64,000 bases of DNA, taken from NCBI RefSeq assembly GCF_027492855.1, contig NZ_JAPUDY010000099.1, positions 124,001-188,000 on the forward strand, written 5' to 3'. Numbering within the stretch: position 1 is the stretch's first letter; each line of letters begins with the position of its first letter. Under the pieces are notes generated by a model, which saw only the letters and a list, made by a program, of their open reading frames with translations, was not told the origin of the DNA and made no database searches. Source of the stretch: Acidovorax sp. (GTDB lineage: Bacteria > Pseudomonadota > Gammaproteobacteria > Burkholderiales > Burkholderiaceae_C). Position numbers and translations under genes: made by a program. Positions 19,047 through 29,110 of the stretch are shown piece after piece.

Positions 19047-20581
19047 TGGGGGCGGGCAGGCGGTGCGGTGGGCAGGGTCAGCACAAACTCGGCGCCCCGG
19101 TTTTCTGCGGAGGGCGCCTCGGGCGCCAGGGCCAGTTGGGCACCCATGGCCTGGGCCAGGCTTTCGCACAGCGTGAGGCCCAGCCCCAGCCCGCCGCTGC
19201 GTGTGGTGAAGAAGGGCTCGAACAGGTGTTGGCGCGCCTCGGGCGGAATGCCGGGGCCGTGGTCGCGCACCGACAGGGCCACATGCCCTGCGTCTGCCGG
19301 TTGCAGGGTGATGCGCAGGCGGCGTTCGGCGGGCGGCACTTGCTCCAGCGCCTGCAGGGCGTTCATGAGCAGGTTGTGCACGATCTGCTGCAGCGCCACG
19401 GGCTCGGCCAGCACCATCGGCAGGTCAGCGGTGGTGTTGACCTCGGGCACCACACCGCGTTGGGCCAGCTCGGGCTCCAGCAGGTGCAGCACGTCGTGCA
19501 CGGCGGCGGGCAGGGCCAGCGGCTGGGCCTGGGCCGCCAGGTCGGGGCGCTCTACCAGGCGGCGCAGGCGGCCCACCACAGTGGAGGCGCGGCGGGCCTG
19601 CTCCACCGCGCGGGCCATGGCGGTTTGGGCAGTAGAGAGGTCGGGGGGCTCATCGGCCAGCAGGCGCTGCGCCGCCTGGGTGCTAGAGAGCAAGGCGGTC
19701 AGCGGCTGGTTCAACTCGTGCGCCATGCCTGCGGCCAGCTCGCCCAGCGTGTTCAGGCGCGCCACCTGGCCCAGGCGCAGCAGTTCCTCGGCCCGCTGGC
19801 GTGCCACGCGCTGGCGCCGCAGTGCGCGGCCTGCGGCCCACAGCGCGGCGGTCAGCGCGCACCAGCCCAGCATGCCCCACCAGGGAAGCTCGTGCAGGCC
19901 CACACTGCGCTGCGCCACCACGGTGAGGGGTTGGCTGGGGGAGGCCAGGAGCTTGTGAAAGTCATCGCTGCGGCTCCATGCCATGGGGGAGGTGCGGCCG
20001 TTTTGCACCACAAAGGCCTGGCCATCCCGTTCCAGCGTCACGCGCACGGGGCTGGTGGCCAGGTCCATCGGCCATTCGTCGGCCGGAATGGTGGTGCGCA
20101 GGTCGATGTGCAGCGCATAGCTGGCAGGCAGGCCGGCCAGCACCAGGTAGTAGCGCCCCGCTTCCAGGTCCAGCGCCGCCATGGCGGCATGGCCGGTGCG
20201 GCGCGACGTGGCCTCGGCGGCCGACAGGTCGGCCTGCAGCGCGGCAGGCCAGCCGCCCTCGGCCGTGCGCTGGAGCACCGCCAGGATTTGTGGGTACACC
20301 GAGGGCAAGCGGGGCAACGAGGAGGTTGCTGTGCTGTTTTCATGGCCTGCCGCAGCGGCCGGTTGCAGCAGCACCAGCGTGGCCATGATGGCGTCGTGCT
20401 GCACCACGCGCTGGCTCAGCAGGCGGTGCACGATGCGCGCATCGGTCTCAAAAGCCGCCTGCAGCTGCTGCAGGCGCGCGGCCACCAGCCAACCCGCACC
20501 AGCGCAGGCCACCAGGGCCCAGAGCCACAGGCCGGGGATGCGTGGTGGAGAGAAAATGCGGCGGCGCCATGCCTGGGACAT
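19043..20581 (-). CDS. membrane sensor histidine kinase
   Basis: A 512-residue kinase with two transmembrane helices (LWLWALVACAGAGWLVAA and WWGMLGWCALTAALWAAG) around a periplasmic domain of about 230 residues. The cytoplasmic part has the H box GMAHELNQPL, an N box (HNLLMNALQAL), G1 DHGPGIP, F box LFEPFFTT and G2 GGLGLGL. It belongs to the NtrY/FixL-like HPK4 group that pairs with FixJ-type regulators. ATG 20581 is used; a GTG at 20680 would run into the promoter region of the divergent exporter gene. The periplasmic ligand is not identifiable. Confidence 0.9.
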   Translation of the reverse strand: MSQAWRRRIFSPPRIPGLWLWALVACAGAGWLVAARLQQLQAAFETDARIVHRLLSQRVVQHDAIMATLVLLQPAAAAGHENSTATSSLPRLPSVYPQILAVLQRTAEGGWPAALQADLSAAEATSRRTGHAAMAALDLEAGRYYLVLAGLPASYALHIDLRTTIPADEWPMDLATSPVRVTLERDGQAFVVQNGRTSPMAWSRSDDFHKLLASPSQPLTVVAQRSVGLHELPWWGMLGWCALTAALWAAGRALRRQRVARQRAEELLRLGQVARLNTLGELAAGMAHELNQPLTALLSSTQAAQRLLADEPPDLSTAQTAMARAVEQARRASTVVGRLRRLVERPDLAAQAQPLALPAAVHDVLHLLEPELAQRGVVPEVNTTADLPMVLAEPVALQQIVHNLLMNALQALEQVPPAERRLRITLQPADAGHVALSVRDHGPGIPPEARQHLFEPFFTTRSGGLGLGLTLCESLAQAMGAQLALAPEAPSAENRGAEFVLTLPTAPPARPQ

Positions 20582-20689
20582 GCGCGGATTCTGGCATGGG
20601 GCCCGGGCGGTAGCTGCCGGGTAGGCAGCGCTTGGGCTCTGGTGTAATTCCGGATCCGCCTTTGTTTCGGTTTTCTTCACACTCGGCCC

Positions 20690-21640
20690 ATGTTGTCACC
20701 CCCGTCCGCATCCCACCCCTGGCTCACGCCCCGCAACCTGCTGTGGGCTTCGGTGGCCGTGGCGGTGGTCACCATCACGCTCAAGACGCTGGCCTGGGTG
20801 GTCACGGGCTCGGTGGGGCTGTTGTCCGATGCGATGGAATCGTTCGTGAACCTGGCCAGTGCCATGTTTGCGCTGGCCATGGTGACGGTGGCGGCGCGCC
20901 CTGCCGACGAAGACCACCCCTACGGCCACCACAAGGCCGAGTATTTTTCGTCGGGGTTTGAGGGCATCCTTATCGTGGGTGTGTCGGGGGGCATTCTGTG
21001 GGCGGGCGTGCACCGACTGATGGCACCTCAGCCCATCGAGCAGGTGGGTTGGGGCCTGGGCCTGTCAGTGCTCAGCTCGGCCCTCAATGGTGTGCTGGCA
21101 TGGGTGATGTTCCGCTCGGCGCGTGAGCACCGCTCCATCGCGCTGGAGGCCGATGCCCGCCACCTGCTCACCGACGTGTGGACATCGGCCGGGGTGCTGG
21201 TGGGCATTGCCGCCGCAGCCCTCACCGGCTGGCTGTGGCTGGACGCGGTGGCGGCGATTGCCGTGGCCCTCAACATCCTGAAAGAGGGCGTGGCGCTGGT
21301 CTGGCGCTCGTCCCAGGGGCTCATGGATTCGGCCGTGGAACCCGAGGTGCAGGCCACCATCGACGCCACGCTGCAGCAGTTTGTGCAAACCCAGGCCCCC
21401 GGCGCCGTGCGGTTCGACCATGTATCGACCCGCCGCGCAGGCCAGCGCCAGTTTGTGGACATGCACCTGCACATGCCCGCCCACTGGACTTTGCGCCACG
21501 CCGCCGAGCTGCGTGGCCAGGTCGAGCGTGCGCTGATGGCCGCCGTGCCCGGCCTGCGTGCCACCATCGAGCTGCTGCCCACCGATGTGGAGGCGCATTT
21601 TGATGACCCCCGTGACGACCCAAAGGATGAAGTGAAGTGA
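20690..21640 (+). CDS. cation diffusion facilitator (CDF) metal exporter
   Basis: A 316-residue CDF antiporter. TM1-TM6 are visible, with metal-site residues in TM2 ([15 protein letters not shown]) and TM5 ([16 protein letters not shown]), and the sequence [16 protein letters not shown] between TM2 and TM3. The C-terminal metallochaperone-like domain ([24 protein letters not shown]) is complete. The DxxxS pattern of site A suggests Zn or Fe rather than Mn. The stop overlaps the GTG of dtd (GTGA), so both are translated from one mRNA. It diverges from the sensor kinase gene. Confidence 0.9.
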   Translation: MLSPPSASHPWLTPRNLLWASVAVAVVTITLKTLAWVVTGSVGLLSDAMESFVNLASAMFALAMVTVAARPADEDHPYGHHKAEYFSSGFEGILIVGVSGGILWAGVHRLMAPQPIEQVGWGLGLSVLSSALNGVLAWVMFRSAREHRSIALEADARHLLTDVWTSAGVLVGIAAAALTGWLWLDAVAAIAVALNILKEGVALVWRSSQGLMDSAVEPEVQATIDATLQQFVQTQAPGAVRFDHVSTRRAGQRQFVDMHLHMPAHWTLRHAAELRGQVERALMAAVPGLRATIELLPTDVEAHFDDPRDDPKDEVK

Positions 21641-22092
21641 TCAGTGTCTTGCAACGTGTGCGCGAAGCACGTGTCGATGTGGAAGGGCAGACCGTGGGCG
21701 CCATCGGCGCAGGCCTTCTGGTGCTGGTGTGTGCCGAGCGCGGCGACACCGAGGCCGAGGCCGACAAGCTGTTGGCCAAGATCCTCAAGCTGCGCATCTT
21801 CTCGGACGATGCGGGCAAGATGAACAAAAGCGTGCAGGACGTGGCGGGCGGCCTGCTGCTGGTCAGCCAGTTCACCCTGGCCGCCGACACCTCGGGCGGC
21901 AACCGCCCCGGCTTCAGCCAGGCCGCTGCGCCCGACGAGGGACGCCGGCTGTTCGATTACTTCGTGGCCCGTGCGCGCGCCACGCACCCCGTGGTACAGA
22001 CGGGCCAGTTCGCCGCCGACATGCAGGTGCACCTGGTCAACGACGGGCCGGTGACGATACCGCTGCGCATCGCGCCTGCCGCGGTGGCATGA
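21637..22092 (+). CDS. dtd: D-aminoacyl-tRNA deacylase
   Basis: A 151-residue protein of standard DTD length that hydrolyses D-aminoacyl-tRNA. Conserved blocks are [33 protein letters not shown], and the C-terminal VNDGPVTI (the Gly-cisPro-type motif). It uses a GTG start four bases inside the end of the CDF gene and is therefore translationally coupled to it. The neighbourhood gives no special role beyond tRNA quality control. Confidence 0.95.
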   Translation: MISVLQRVREARVDVEGQTVGAIGAGLLVLVCAERGDTEAEADKLLAKILKLRIFSDDAGKMNKSVQDVAGGLLLVSQFTLAADTSGGNRPGFSQAAAPDEGRRLFDYFVARARATHPVVQTGQFAADMQVHLVNDGPVTIPLRIAPAAVA

Positions 22093-22236
22093 GACTGGCC
22101 AGCCGCTGCGTTCTTGCAGCCCGCATATCCCTCGTTAGAGGGCACATGTTCCGGGCTGCGCGGGTGAGTCCTGCGCAATGTCTGTAGGCTCGGACAGCCG
22201 CTTTTCTTATCCTCTGAGCCATCTCCCTGCCCAGCC

Positions 22237-23496
22237 GTGACTGAATCCACCACTGACCTGTCTGCCGGGCCTCTGTCGCCTCCTCGGACCTTGTGGGTCA
22301 TGTACCTGTGCCTGCTGTCGGCCTTTGCGCTGAGCCAGGCTTACCGCACCGTGACCAGCATCATCGCCACGGGTCTGCAGGCAAGCTTTGGCATTTCACC
22401 GGACTCTTTGGGCGTGTTCGCAGCTTTGTTTGGCCTCTCCTTCGGCGTGGCCCAACTCCTCATGGGTATCGGTATGGACCTGTATGGCCTGCGCCGCACT
22501 GTGCTGGTGGCTTTTCCGCTGGCTGTGCTGGGGGCCACCATGTCGGCCATGGCGCCCAGCTACGGCTGGCTGATGTTGGGGCAACTGCTGATTGGTGTGG
22601 GCTGTTCTCCCGCGTTCCTGGCCTGCACCGTTTTCATCTCGCGCCACTTTCCCGCGCAGCGCTTCGCATTTTTCTCGGGTGTGGGCATGGGCGTGGGCGG
22701 GTTGGGGCTGCTCTTTACCGGCACCCCGCTGGCCTGGATGGTTCAGCATTGGGGCTGGCGCACTGGCTTTGCGGTGCTGGCGGTGCTTTCGCTGCTGTCG
22801 TGGCTGCTGATTTTTCTGCGTGTGCATGAGCCTGCAATGGCTCAGGCGCCGGAGCGCCCCCGCGAGTCATGGGCGCAGGCAGCGGGCCGATTCGGCAGCT
22901 TGTTCAAGGTGCCTCACACCTGGGGCATCCTGGTTCTGGGCATGTCCTGCTACGCGGCCTTCCTGACTTTGCGGGGTTTGTGGCTGGGGCCTTTGCTGAT
23001 GGGGCGTTACGGTTTTTCGCTCATCGAAAGCGGCAACGTTGCCCTGGTGCTGTCGTTGATCGCGCTGTTCGTGCCTGCCGCGTTCGGCCGCATCGATCCG
23101 GGGCCTGCCCGGCGGCGGCGCTGGATCACCAACTTCTCGCTGCTCATGGGTAGCCTGTTCTTGCTGATGGCCTTTCTGCACCATGCCACCGCCAATGTGG
23201 CGCTCATCTTCCTCATGGGGCTGCTGTCTGGCTATGGCGTGTTGCAGTATGCGGACGTGCGCTCCTCGTATCCCGCTGAAATGACGGGGCGTGCGCTGTC
23301 GCTGTACACCATGTCCATGTTCCTGGGCGTGGCTCTGATGCAGTGGCTCACTGGCCTGCTGGCCGCCTGGGCGCAGCGCCATGGACATGAGCCCTATCAA
23401 GCCGTCATGATCGGCATCGCCTGCATGTTGGCCGCCGCCTCCACCGCTTTTCGCTTCTTGCCACGCTCGCCGTTGCTGCAGCGCGCCGCCGTGTAG
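22237..23496 (+). CDS. major facilitator superfamily transporter
   Basis: A 419-residue protein with twelve hydrophobic segments and the MFS loop MGIGMDLYGLRRT after TM2. TM7-TM12 are also complete (LIFLMGLLSGYGVLQYADV, ALSLYTMSMFLGVALMQ). It starts with GTG at 22237. The substrate cannot be predicted; the sequence resembles nitrate/cyanate-type or metabolite MFS members only generally. It ends four bases from the convergent TauE-like gene, with no terminator space between them. Confidence 0.85.
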   Translation: MTESTTDLSAGPLSPPRTLWVMYLCLLSAFALSQAYRTVTSIIATGLQASFGISPDSLGVFAALFGLSFGVAQLLMGIGMDLYGLRRTVLVAFPLAVLGATMSAMAPSYGWLMLGQLLIGVGCSPAFLACTVFISRHFPAQRFAFFSGVGMGVGGLGLLFTGTPLAWMVQHWGWRTGFAVLAVLSLLSWLLIFLRVHEPAMAQAPERPRESWAQAAGRFGSLFKVPHTWGILVLGMSCYAAFLTLRGLWLGPLLMGRYGFSLIESGNVALVLSLIALFVPAAFGRIDPGPARRRRWITNFSLLMGSLFLLMAFLHHATANVALIFLMGLLSGYGVLQYADVRSSYPAEMTGRALSLYTMSMFLGVALMQWLTGLLAAWAQRHGHEPYQAVMIGIACMLAAASTAFRFLPRSPLLQRAAV

Positions 23497-23500
23497 TTCC

Positions 23501-24250
23501 TCAGCCGCGCAGGAAAAACAGCCCCGCCATTACCAGCCCCGTGGCCACAATCCCCCAGCGCAGCCACTGCGCCGGAATGCGCCGCGCCAACCGCGCGCCG
23601 CCGTAGCCGCCAGCGGTTGCGGCCACCATCATCATCAGCGCCTGCGGCCACAGCACCACGTCACCTGCGGCGTAGATCGCCACGGCAATGGCGGTGAGCA
23701 GGGCCGACACCCAGTTCTTGAGGCCGTTCATGGCGTTGAGGTTGGTCTGGCCGAGCAGGCCAAACAGCGCCAGCAGCAAGATGCCCAGCCCGCCGTTGAA
23801 ATAACCGCCATAGGCCGCCACCGCCAGCACGCCCACGGTGGCCTTGGCGGTGGATGGATGGCCGCCTGCCATGGCCTTGCGCAACTGCGGTCCGAACGCA
23901 AACAGCGCCGTGGCCGCCAGCAGCAGCCAGGGCACCACGCGGCGGAAGGTGGCGTCGGGCGTGACCAGCAGCAGCGCAGCACCGGCGGCTCCGCCGATCA
24001 GCGACAAGACCACCAGTAGCCGCATCGACAGCCCCGGCGGCGGTGCCGAGTCCTCCCGAAACCCCCAGGCCCCCGCCATGTAGCCCGGCAGCAGCGCCAC
24101 CGTGCCCGTGGCATTGGCCACCACGGGGGGCACGCCGGTGAAGACGAGGGCAGGCAGCGTCAGAAAGCTGCCACCGCCCGCCACGGCATTGAGCGTGCCG
24201 GCCAGAAAGGCCGCCGCCAAGAGCAGGGCCGTGTGGCCGAGGTTGTCCAT
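23501..24250 (-). CDS. TauE/SafE-family (DUF81) membrane permease
   Basis: A 249-residue membrane protein of the TauE/SafE family, which includes sulfite or sulfoacetate exporters. The N-terminal repeat AGTLNAVAGGGSFLTLPAL and the second-half GYFNGGLGILLLALFGLLG and LKNWVSALLTAIAVAIYA are typical. About seven or eight helices are present. No sulfur metabolism genes are adjacent, so the substrate is open. It is convergent with the MFS gene. Confidence 0.87.
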   Translation of the reverse strand: MDNLGHTALLLAAAFLAGTLNAVAGGGSFLTLPALVFTGVPPVVANATGTVALLPGYMAGAWGFREDSAPPPGLSMRLLVVLSLIGGAAGAALLLVTPDATFRRVVPWLLLAATALFAFGPQLRKAMAGGHPSTAKATVGVLAVAAYGGYFNGGLGILLLALFGLLGQTNLNAMNGLKNWVSALLTAIAVAIYAAGDVVLWPQALMMMVAATAGGYGGARLARRIPAQWLRWGIVATGLVMAGLFFLRG

Positions 24251-24401
24251 GCGTTGTTTTCCTTTTTGTTTGATGCATCGTGCAGGGCGACTGGCCCTGC
24301 TTTGGTGCAGCTGATCTTAGGAGATGCAACGCGGCGCAGTGTGGTGGGTGGCGCAAAGCAGTTTTGCCCTGCGGGTTGGGATCTTTGCCCCCGCTGATTG
24401 G

Positions 24402-24818
24402 CTATCGGTGCTTGGCCGCCTTGGCCCCCACGCTCCAGGCCCCTGCCCCTGTCGACGCGACCAGCAGCAGGCCGCCCATGACGGCGATGTTCTTGAGAAA
24501 GTGGTTGAGCTGGTTTTGGTAGGCAGATGCCTCTGCGGCCCAGAATGCGTGAAAGACCACGGTGGCCAGCGCGGTGAACGTGGCGAGCGCCCAGGCGGCG
24601 TAGCGCACATGCCAGCCTGCAATCAATGCCAGGCCCGCGCCGATTTCGAGCGCGATGGTGGCGGCGAGCAAGAGTTCTGCAGCCGGAAGGCCTTTGGATG
24701 CCATGAATCCGGCAACGCCTGCAAAACGCCCGATCTTGGCGATTCCGGAGACGAAGAAGAGGGCGCCCAGCGCCATGCGGCCCAGCATCAGGCTGAGTGC
24801 TGTTTGTGAAGAGGTCAC
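24402..24818 (-). CDS. DoxX-family membrane protein
   Basis: A 138-residue protein with four hydrophobic helices. The family signature is ALFFVSGIAKIGRFAGVAGFMASKGLPAAELL. DoxX members are thought to support redox or thiol homeostasis, but the function is unproven. It has a GTG start with AGGAAA upstream. It stands alone and has no bufferin-type precursor gene next to it, unlike the DoxX gene at 47074. Confidence 0.85.
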   Translation of the reverse strand: MTSSQTALSLMLGRMALGALFFVSGIAKIGRFAGVAGFMASKGLPAAELLLAATIALEIGAGLALIAGWHVRYAAWALATFTALATVVFHAFWAAEASAYQNQLNHFLKNIAVMGGLLLVASTGAGAWSVGAKAAKHR

Positions 24819-24885
24819 GGGTGTTTCCTGGTGATATTTGGTGAAGGAAGGTGCGAGCGTGCGGCGAGCGCTGTGGTTGTGTTGG

Positions 24886-25878
24886 TTACTGCTCCAGGCT
24901 GATCCCGCGTTCGCGGATCAAGGCATGCCACTTCTTCGTCTCGGCCATGGTGTAGGTGGCCATCAGAGCCGCATCGCTGGGGACGGCCTCCCATGAGGCT
25001 TCTGCGATCTTCTTGCGCACACTGGGGTGGTTGATGGCAGTCTGCATTTCCTGCGAAAGCTTCTGCCGGATGTCGGGGGGCGTGCTGGCGGGCACCACGA
25101 GGCCTTGCCAGGCATAGGCCTCTATGTCCTTGAAGCCCAGTTCGGCCATCGTGGGCACATCGGGCAGCAGCGCGGAGCGCTTGGCCGAGAAATTAGCCAA
25201 AGGCACCAGCTTGCCCGCCTTGATGGCGCTGATGCTCGTGGAGGTGTCGGCCACCATCAGGGGAATCTGTCCGCCCATGGTGTCCTGCAGGGCAGGGGCG
25301 GCGCCGCGATAGGGCACGTGGACGATAAAAGACGCAGTGCGGGCCTTGAAAAGCTCCATCGCCAGGTGGTGCGGACTGCCGTTGCCTGGCGAACCGTAGC
25401 TCAGCTTGCCCGGCTCATTTTTCAGCTTTTCCAGCAACTCCTTGGCATTGTGGATACCGGCGTTGGGCGCGGCCACGATGAGCAACGGTGTCCGGGCCAT
25501 CAGGCCCAGGGGCGCGAAATCGCGCGCCTGGTCATAGGGCAGCTTCTTGTAGAGCGCCGGGTTGTAGACCAGCACGCCGTTGTCGGCGGTGAAGACGGTG
25601 TAGCCATCCCCCTGCGAGCGGGCCGCCGTTTCGGCCCCCACGATGGCCGCCGCACCGGCCTTGTTGTCGATGACGATGGGCTGGCCGAGTTGCGCCGACA
25701 TCTGGGCCGAAATCGTGCGCGCCAGAAAGTCGGACCCACCGCCCGCCGGGTAGCCGACGATCCATCTCACCGGCTTGCTGGGAAAGTTCTGCGTGGGTGT
25801 TTGGGCCTGGCTACCTGCCGCCAGGGCCAGCGCCGCGAGCAGCAAACCTGCGCGCAGAGGTATCCGAAAGTTGAACAT
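24886..25878 (-). CDS. Bug-family (TctC-like) periplasmic substrate-binding protein
   Basis: A 330-residue protein with a signal peptide (LRAGLLLAALALAAGSQAQ) and the Bug features FPSKPVRWIVGYPAGGGSDFLAR, DNKAGAAAIVGAE and HVPYRGAAPALQDTMGGQIPLM. Bug proteins bind carboxylates, amino acids or nicotinate-like ligands and are abundant in Comamonadaceae and Bordetella. ATG 25878 with GGAG eight bases upstream is chosen over longer starts. It diverges from a LysR regulator that probably controls it. No TctAB membrane genes are near. Confidence 0.92.
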   Translation of the reverse strand: MFNFRIPLRAGLLLAALALAAGSQAQTPTQNFPSKPVRWIVGYPAGGGSDFLARTISAQMSAQLGQPIVIDNKAGAAAIVGAETAARSQGDGYTVFTADNGVLVYNPALYKKLPYDQARDFAPLGLMARTPLLIVAAPNAGIHNAKELLEKLKNEPGKLSYGSPGNGSPHHLAMELFKARTASFIVHVPYRGAAPALQDTMGGQIPLMVADTSTSISAIKAGKLVPLANFSAKRSALLPDVPTMAELGFKDIEAYAWQGLVVPASTPPDIRQKLSQEMQTAINHPSVRKKIAEASWEAVPSDAALMATYTMAETKKWHALIRERGISLEQ

Positions 25879-25996
25879 GTTTGTCTCCTTCAAATCGTCG
25901 GGGATGCCGTGTAACTGAAGCGTTACAGAAACGATTGGAGGACAATTCGATTTATTATTCAATCAACTTTTATAGATGAAATCATAAGGTTTTCAG

Positions 25997-26899
25997 ATGA
26001 ATGTAACCCTGCGCCAACTGCGTGCGTTTGTGGCGGTGGCCCAATCCGCCAGCTTCACCGAAGCAGCACGCCAACTGCACGTTACGCAGTCGGCGCTCAG
26101 TGGTTTGATCAAGGAGCTGGAGTATGTGCTGGGCATGCAGGTGGTGTACCGCAGCACGCGCAAGGTGCAGTTGTCCGACATCGGGAGCGAATTTTTGCCG
26201 CTGGCCGAGCGCATCCTGCAGGATCTGGACGAGGCCTTTCACACCATGCACGACCTCAAGGCCCTGCGCAGCGGCGTGGTGCGGATCGCCGCACCGCAGC
26301 TGATGGCCTGCACCTTGATGCCTGCTGTCATTGCCGCCTTCCGCAAGCAACACCCCGGTGTTCAGATTCGCTTTTCGGACTGTGCCGTGGAGACCGTGCC
26401 ATCCAAGGTACTCAGCGGTGAAGTGGACTTTGCGATTGGGCCTGAGCGCGAGGTGCCTGAGGAGCTGTCGATGCACCTCCTGTTCGAGCAGCCGTTTGTC
26501 GCCGTGTTTCCGCAGGACCATCCGCTGGGCCAGCTTCGGCGGGTGACTTGGGCCGACCTGTCCCGCCACCCGGTCATCTCCCTCGAAGGCGAATACACGC
26601 AGCGGCTCAACGCCGACCTGTTGTCGGCGCCGGGCTCGCAAACCTTCAGCCCCGCAGTGGAGGTCACCTTCATGACCACGGCACTCAGCATGGTGAACGA
26701 GGGGCTGGGCGTGACGACCTGCCTTCCCTATGCCGCTGCGCTGCTGCAGCGTTACGGGCTCCAAACCCGCGAGCTGCAGGCGCCCACGATCCGCCGCCGG
26801 TTCTTTCTGCTGACCAAAAAGGCGCGCCCTTTGACGCCTGCCGCGCAGGGGATGTTTGACTTCATGCGGCAGTACATCGCGCAGCAGTCCTGGGCATAG
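25997..26899 (+). CDS. LysR-type transcriptional regulator of the adjacent Bug gene
   Basis: A 300-residue LysR protein. The N-terminal winged helix reads MNVTLRQLRAFVAVAQSASFTEAARQLHVTQSALSGLIKELE, and the ligand-binding domain follows (GVVRIAAPQLMACTLMPAVIAAFRKQHPGVQIRF). It is transcribed divergently from the Bug gene across an AT-rich 118-base region (25879-25996), the usual LysR arrangement. The inducer is presumably the Bug ligand or a relative, which is unknown. Confidence 0.92.
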   Translation: MNVTLRQLRAFVAVAQSASFTEAARQLHVTQSALSGLIKELEYVLGMQVVYRSTRKVQLSDIGSEFLPLAERILQDLDEAFHTMHDLKALRSGVVRIAAPQLMACTLMPAVIAAFRKQHPGVQIRFSDCAVETVPSKVLSGEVDFAIGPEREVPEELSMHLLFEQPFVAVFPQDHPLGQLRRVTWADLSRHPVISLEGEYTQRLNADLLSAPGSQTFSPAVEVTFMTTALSMVNEGLGVTTCLPYAAALLQRYGLQTRELQAPTIRRRFFLLTKKARPLTPAAQGMFDFMRQYIAQQSWA

Positions 26900-26929
26900 G
26901 GCGTCAGCGGTAGCGCAGAGAGCTGCGCG

Positions 26930-27412
26930 TCAGGCGGGGTCCCCGCCGCTCACGCCCGTGGCATAAGGGTCTGCAAACCCCAGCTCTTGCATGATGGCCG
27001 TCTCGTATTCTTCCATCTCGTCCGCATCGGCCTCGCTGGTTTCGTGGTCCCAGCCCTGGGCGTGCAGCGTGCCGTGCACCAGCATGTGGGCGTAGTGCTC
27101 TTCCAGGCTTTTGTTCTGCTCTTTCGCCTCGCGCTCGATCACGGGGGCGCAGAGCACCAGGTCGGCGGTCACCAGGGGCTCTTGCGTGTAGTCAAACGTG
27201 AGCACGTTGGTGGCGTAGTCCTTGTGGCGGTACTCACGGTTGAGCTGCTGGCCTTCGTCCGCGCCCACGATGCGCACGGTGATCTCGGCGTCGGTGGCCA
27301 GGGCGTGGCGTATCCAGCGCGTGACCTTGTGGCGCGGCAGCACAGCGCGGTGTGCGGCCACTCCGTCAAAGGGGCCGAACTGCAGCGACAAGGAGAGTTG
27401 ATTCAAGGGCAT
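26930..27412 (-). CDS. ybeY: endoribonuclease YbeY (16S rRNA maturation)
   Basis: A 160-residue metalloprotein with the zinc-binding motif HGTLHAQGWDH (H3xH5xH) and the conserved upstream Arg region LNREYRHKDYATNVLTFDY. YbeY processes the 16S rRNA 3' end and takes part in ribosome quality control. It follows phoH on the same strand with 60 bases between them, the conserved phoH-ybeY order, although a palindromic element now lies in the gap. Confidence 0.95.
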   Translation of the reverse strand: MPLNQLSLSLQFGPFDGVAAHRAVLPRHKVTRWIRHALATDAEITVRIVGADEGQQLNREYRHKDYATNVLTFDYTQEPLVTADLVLCAPVIEREAKEQNKSLEEHYAHMLVHGTLHAQGWDHETSEADADEMEEYETAIMQELGFADPYATGVSGGDPA

Positions 27413-27416
27413 TGCA

Positions 27417-27466
27417 TTAATTTGCCACTAGCGCTTGATGGATAAACGCTAATAGCTATCAAAATA
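27417..27466. repeat. palindromic element copy 5 (between phoH and ybeY)
   Basis: CCACTAGCGCTTGATGGATA leads to AACGCTAATAGCTATCAAAA, a diverged copy with shorter paired arms. It is 3' of phoH, seven bases past its stop, and would sit inside a phoH-ybeY transcript. Confidence 0.75.
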
Positions 27467-27472
27467 GGAGTG

Positions 27473-28429
27473 TTAGTTTTTGCTGCGTGCAGCCGCTGCG
27501 CGCCGAGGGGCGTCGTAGGCGTCCACGATGCGGGCCACCAGCGGGTGACGCACCACGTCGGCGCTGGTGAAGCGGGTGACGGCGATGCCCTTGACGCGCT
27601 TGAGCACACGCTCGGCGTCGATCAGGCCGCTCATCGCGCCCTTGGGCAGGTCGATCTGGCTCACGTCGCCCGTGACCACGGCGCGCGCGCCGAAGCCGAT
27701 GCGGGTGAGGAACATCTTCATCTGCTCGGGCGTGGTGTTCTGGGCTTCGTCCAGGATCACAAAGGCGTTGTTCAGCGTGCGCCCGCGCATGAAGGCCAGC
27801 GGCGCGATCTCGATGGCGTTGCGCTCGAAGGCCTTTTGCACCTTGTCGTGCCCCATCAGCTCGTACAGCGCGTCGTACAGCGGGCGCAGGTAGGGGTCCA
27901 CCTTTTGGGCCAGGTCGCCAGGCAGGAAGCCCAGGCGCTCGCCAGCCTCCACCGCAGGGCGGGTCAGCACGATGCGCTGCACGCTGCTGCGCTCCAGCGC
28001 ATCCACGGCGCAGGCCACGGCCAGGTAGGTCTTGCCGGTGCCAGCCGGGCCAATGCCGAAGGTGATGTCGTGTGTGGCGATGTTCTGCAGGTACAGGTTC
28101 TGCGTGGGCGTGCGCCCGCGCAGGTCGGCGCGGCGGGTGTTGAGCACGATGGCGTCGTCTGGTGTTTCCAGCAGTTCGCTGTCGCTTGCCAGCATGAGCT
28201 GGATGTGGTCTTCGGAGATGGGGCGCTCGGCCATCTCGTACAGGGCCTGCAAAAGCTCCATCGCCTGGGTGGCACGGGCTTTGGGGCCATCGACCTTGAA
28301 CTGCTCGTGGCGGTGCGCGATGCTTACCTGCAGCGCCACCTCGATGGTGCGCAGATGCGCATCGGCCGGTCCGCACAGGTTTGTGAGCCGGGTGTTGTTG
28401 TGGGGGGTGAAGGTGTGGCGCAGGATCAC
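27473..28429 (-). CDS. phoH: PhoH-like ATPase
   Basis: A 318-residue protein with a P-loop [13 protein letters not shown], Walker [18 protein letters not shown], and [32 protein letters not shown], all typical of bacterial PhoH (PhoL). These proteins are RNA-associated ATPases linked with YbeY. I choose GTG 28429 (start ILRHTFTP...) because related proteins begin there; the open frame extends further upstream. It diverges from ruvA. Confidence 0.92.
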   Translation of the reverse strand: MILRHTFTPHNNTRLTNLCGPADAHLRTIEVALQVSIAHRHEQFKVDGPKARATQAMELLQALYEMAERPISEDHIQLMLASDSELLETPDDAIVLNTRRADLRGRTPTQNLYLQNIATHDITFGIGPAGTGKTYLAVACAVDALERSSVQRIVLTRPAVEAGERLGFLPGDLAQKVDPYLRPLYDALYELMGHDKVQKAFERNAIEIAPLAFMRGRTLNNAFVILDEAQNTTPEQMKMFLTRIGFGARAVVTGDVSQIDLPKGAMSGLIDAERVLKRVKGIAVTRFTSADVVRHPLVARIVDAYDAPRRAAAARSKN

Positions 28430-28510
28430 GCTGATAATTCCAGTCAGGCAACGGAAAAACGGCAAGAACGACGGCGCCGCTTGTAATGCCCGCGCCGTCA
28501 AAGGACATCA

Positions 28511-29086
28511 ATGATAGGCAAATTGACCGGCACCTTGCTGGAGAAGAACCCCCCCGAGGTGCTGCTGGACTGCCACGGGGTGGGCTACGAGGTGAATGTG
28601 CCCATGAGCACCTTCTACAACCTGCCCTCCGTGGGCGAGCGCGTGAGCCTGCTCACGCAGTTCATCGTGCGCGAGGATGCACAGCTTTTGTACGGCTTTG
28701 GCACACCCGAGGAGCGCCAGGCTTTCCGTGAGCTGATCAAGATTTCGGGCGTAGGCCCGCGCACCGCGCTGTCCATCCTGAGCGGCATGGGTGTGGGCGA
28801 CCTGGCCCAGGCGGTGACGCTGCAGGAGGCCGGACGCCTGGTGAAAGTGCCCGGCATCGGCAAGAAGACGGCCGAGCGATTGCTGCTGGAGCTCAAGGGC
28901 AAGCTAGGGGCAGACATGGGCGCCGTGCGCGGCGCGGCCACCAGCGATGCACAGGCGGATATCCTTCAGGCGTTGCTGGCGCTGGGCTACAACGACAAGG
29001 AGGCCGCCGCGGCGCTCAAGGCGCTGCCAGCGGAGGTGGGGGTGAGCGAGGGGATCAAGCTGGCGTTGAAGGCGCTGGCGAAGTAA
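28511..29086 (+). CDS. ruvA: Holliday junction DNA helicase subunit RuvA
   Basis: A 191-residue RuvA: OB-fold start [31 protein letters not shown], two HhH motifs ([13 protein letters not shown] and [18 protein letters not shown]), and the flexible C-terminal domain that contacts RuvB. RuvA tetramers grip Holliday junctions. AAAGGA lies before the ATG. In most genomes ruvB follows directly; here a 1.5-kb protease gene intervenes. Confidence 0.97.
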   Translation: MIGKLTGTLLEKNPPEVLLDCHGVGYEVNVPMSTFYNLPSVGERVSLLTQFIVREDAQLLYGFGTPEERQAFRELIKISGVGPRTALSILSGMGVGDLAQAVTLQEAGRLVKVPGIGKKTAERLLLELKGKLGADMGAVRGAATSDAQADILQALLALGYNDKEAAAALKALPAEVGVSEGIKLALKALAK

Positions 29087-29110
29087 CTGTACTTGTAACA
29101 AGGGTGATTT

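Noticed and set aside
24282..24300. GCAGGGC / GCCCTGC hairpin between TauE and DoxX genes
   Set aside because: Stem of only seven pairs and no usable T run on either strand.
24402..24818. DoxX gene as part of a second bufferin locus
   Set aside because: No DUF2282 precursor, DUF692 or DUF2063 gene is near it.
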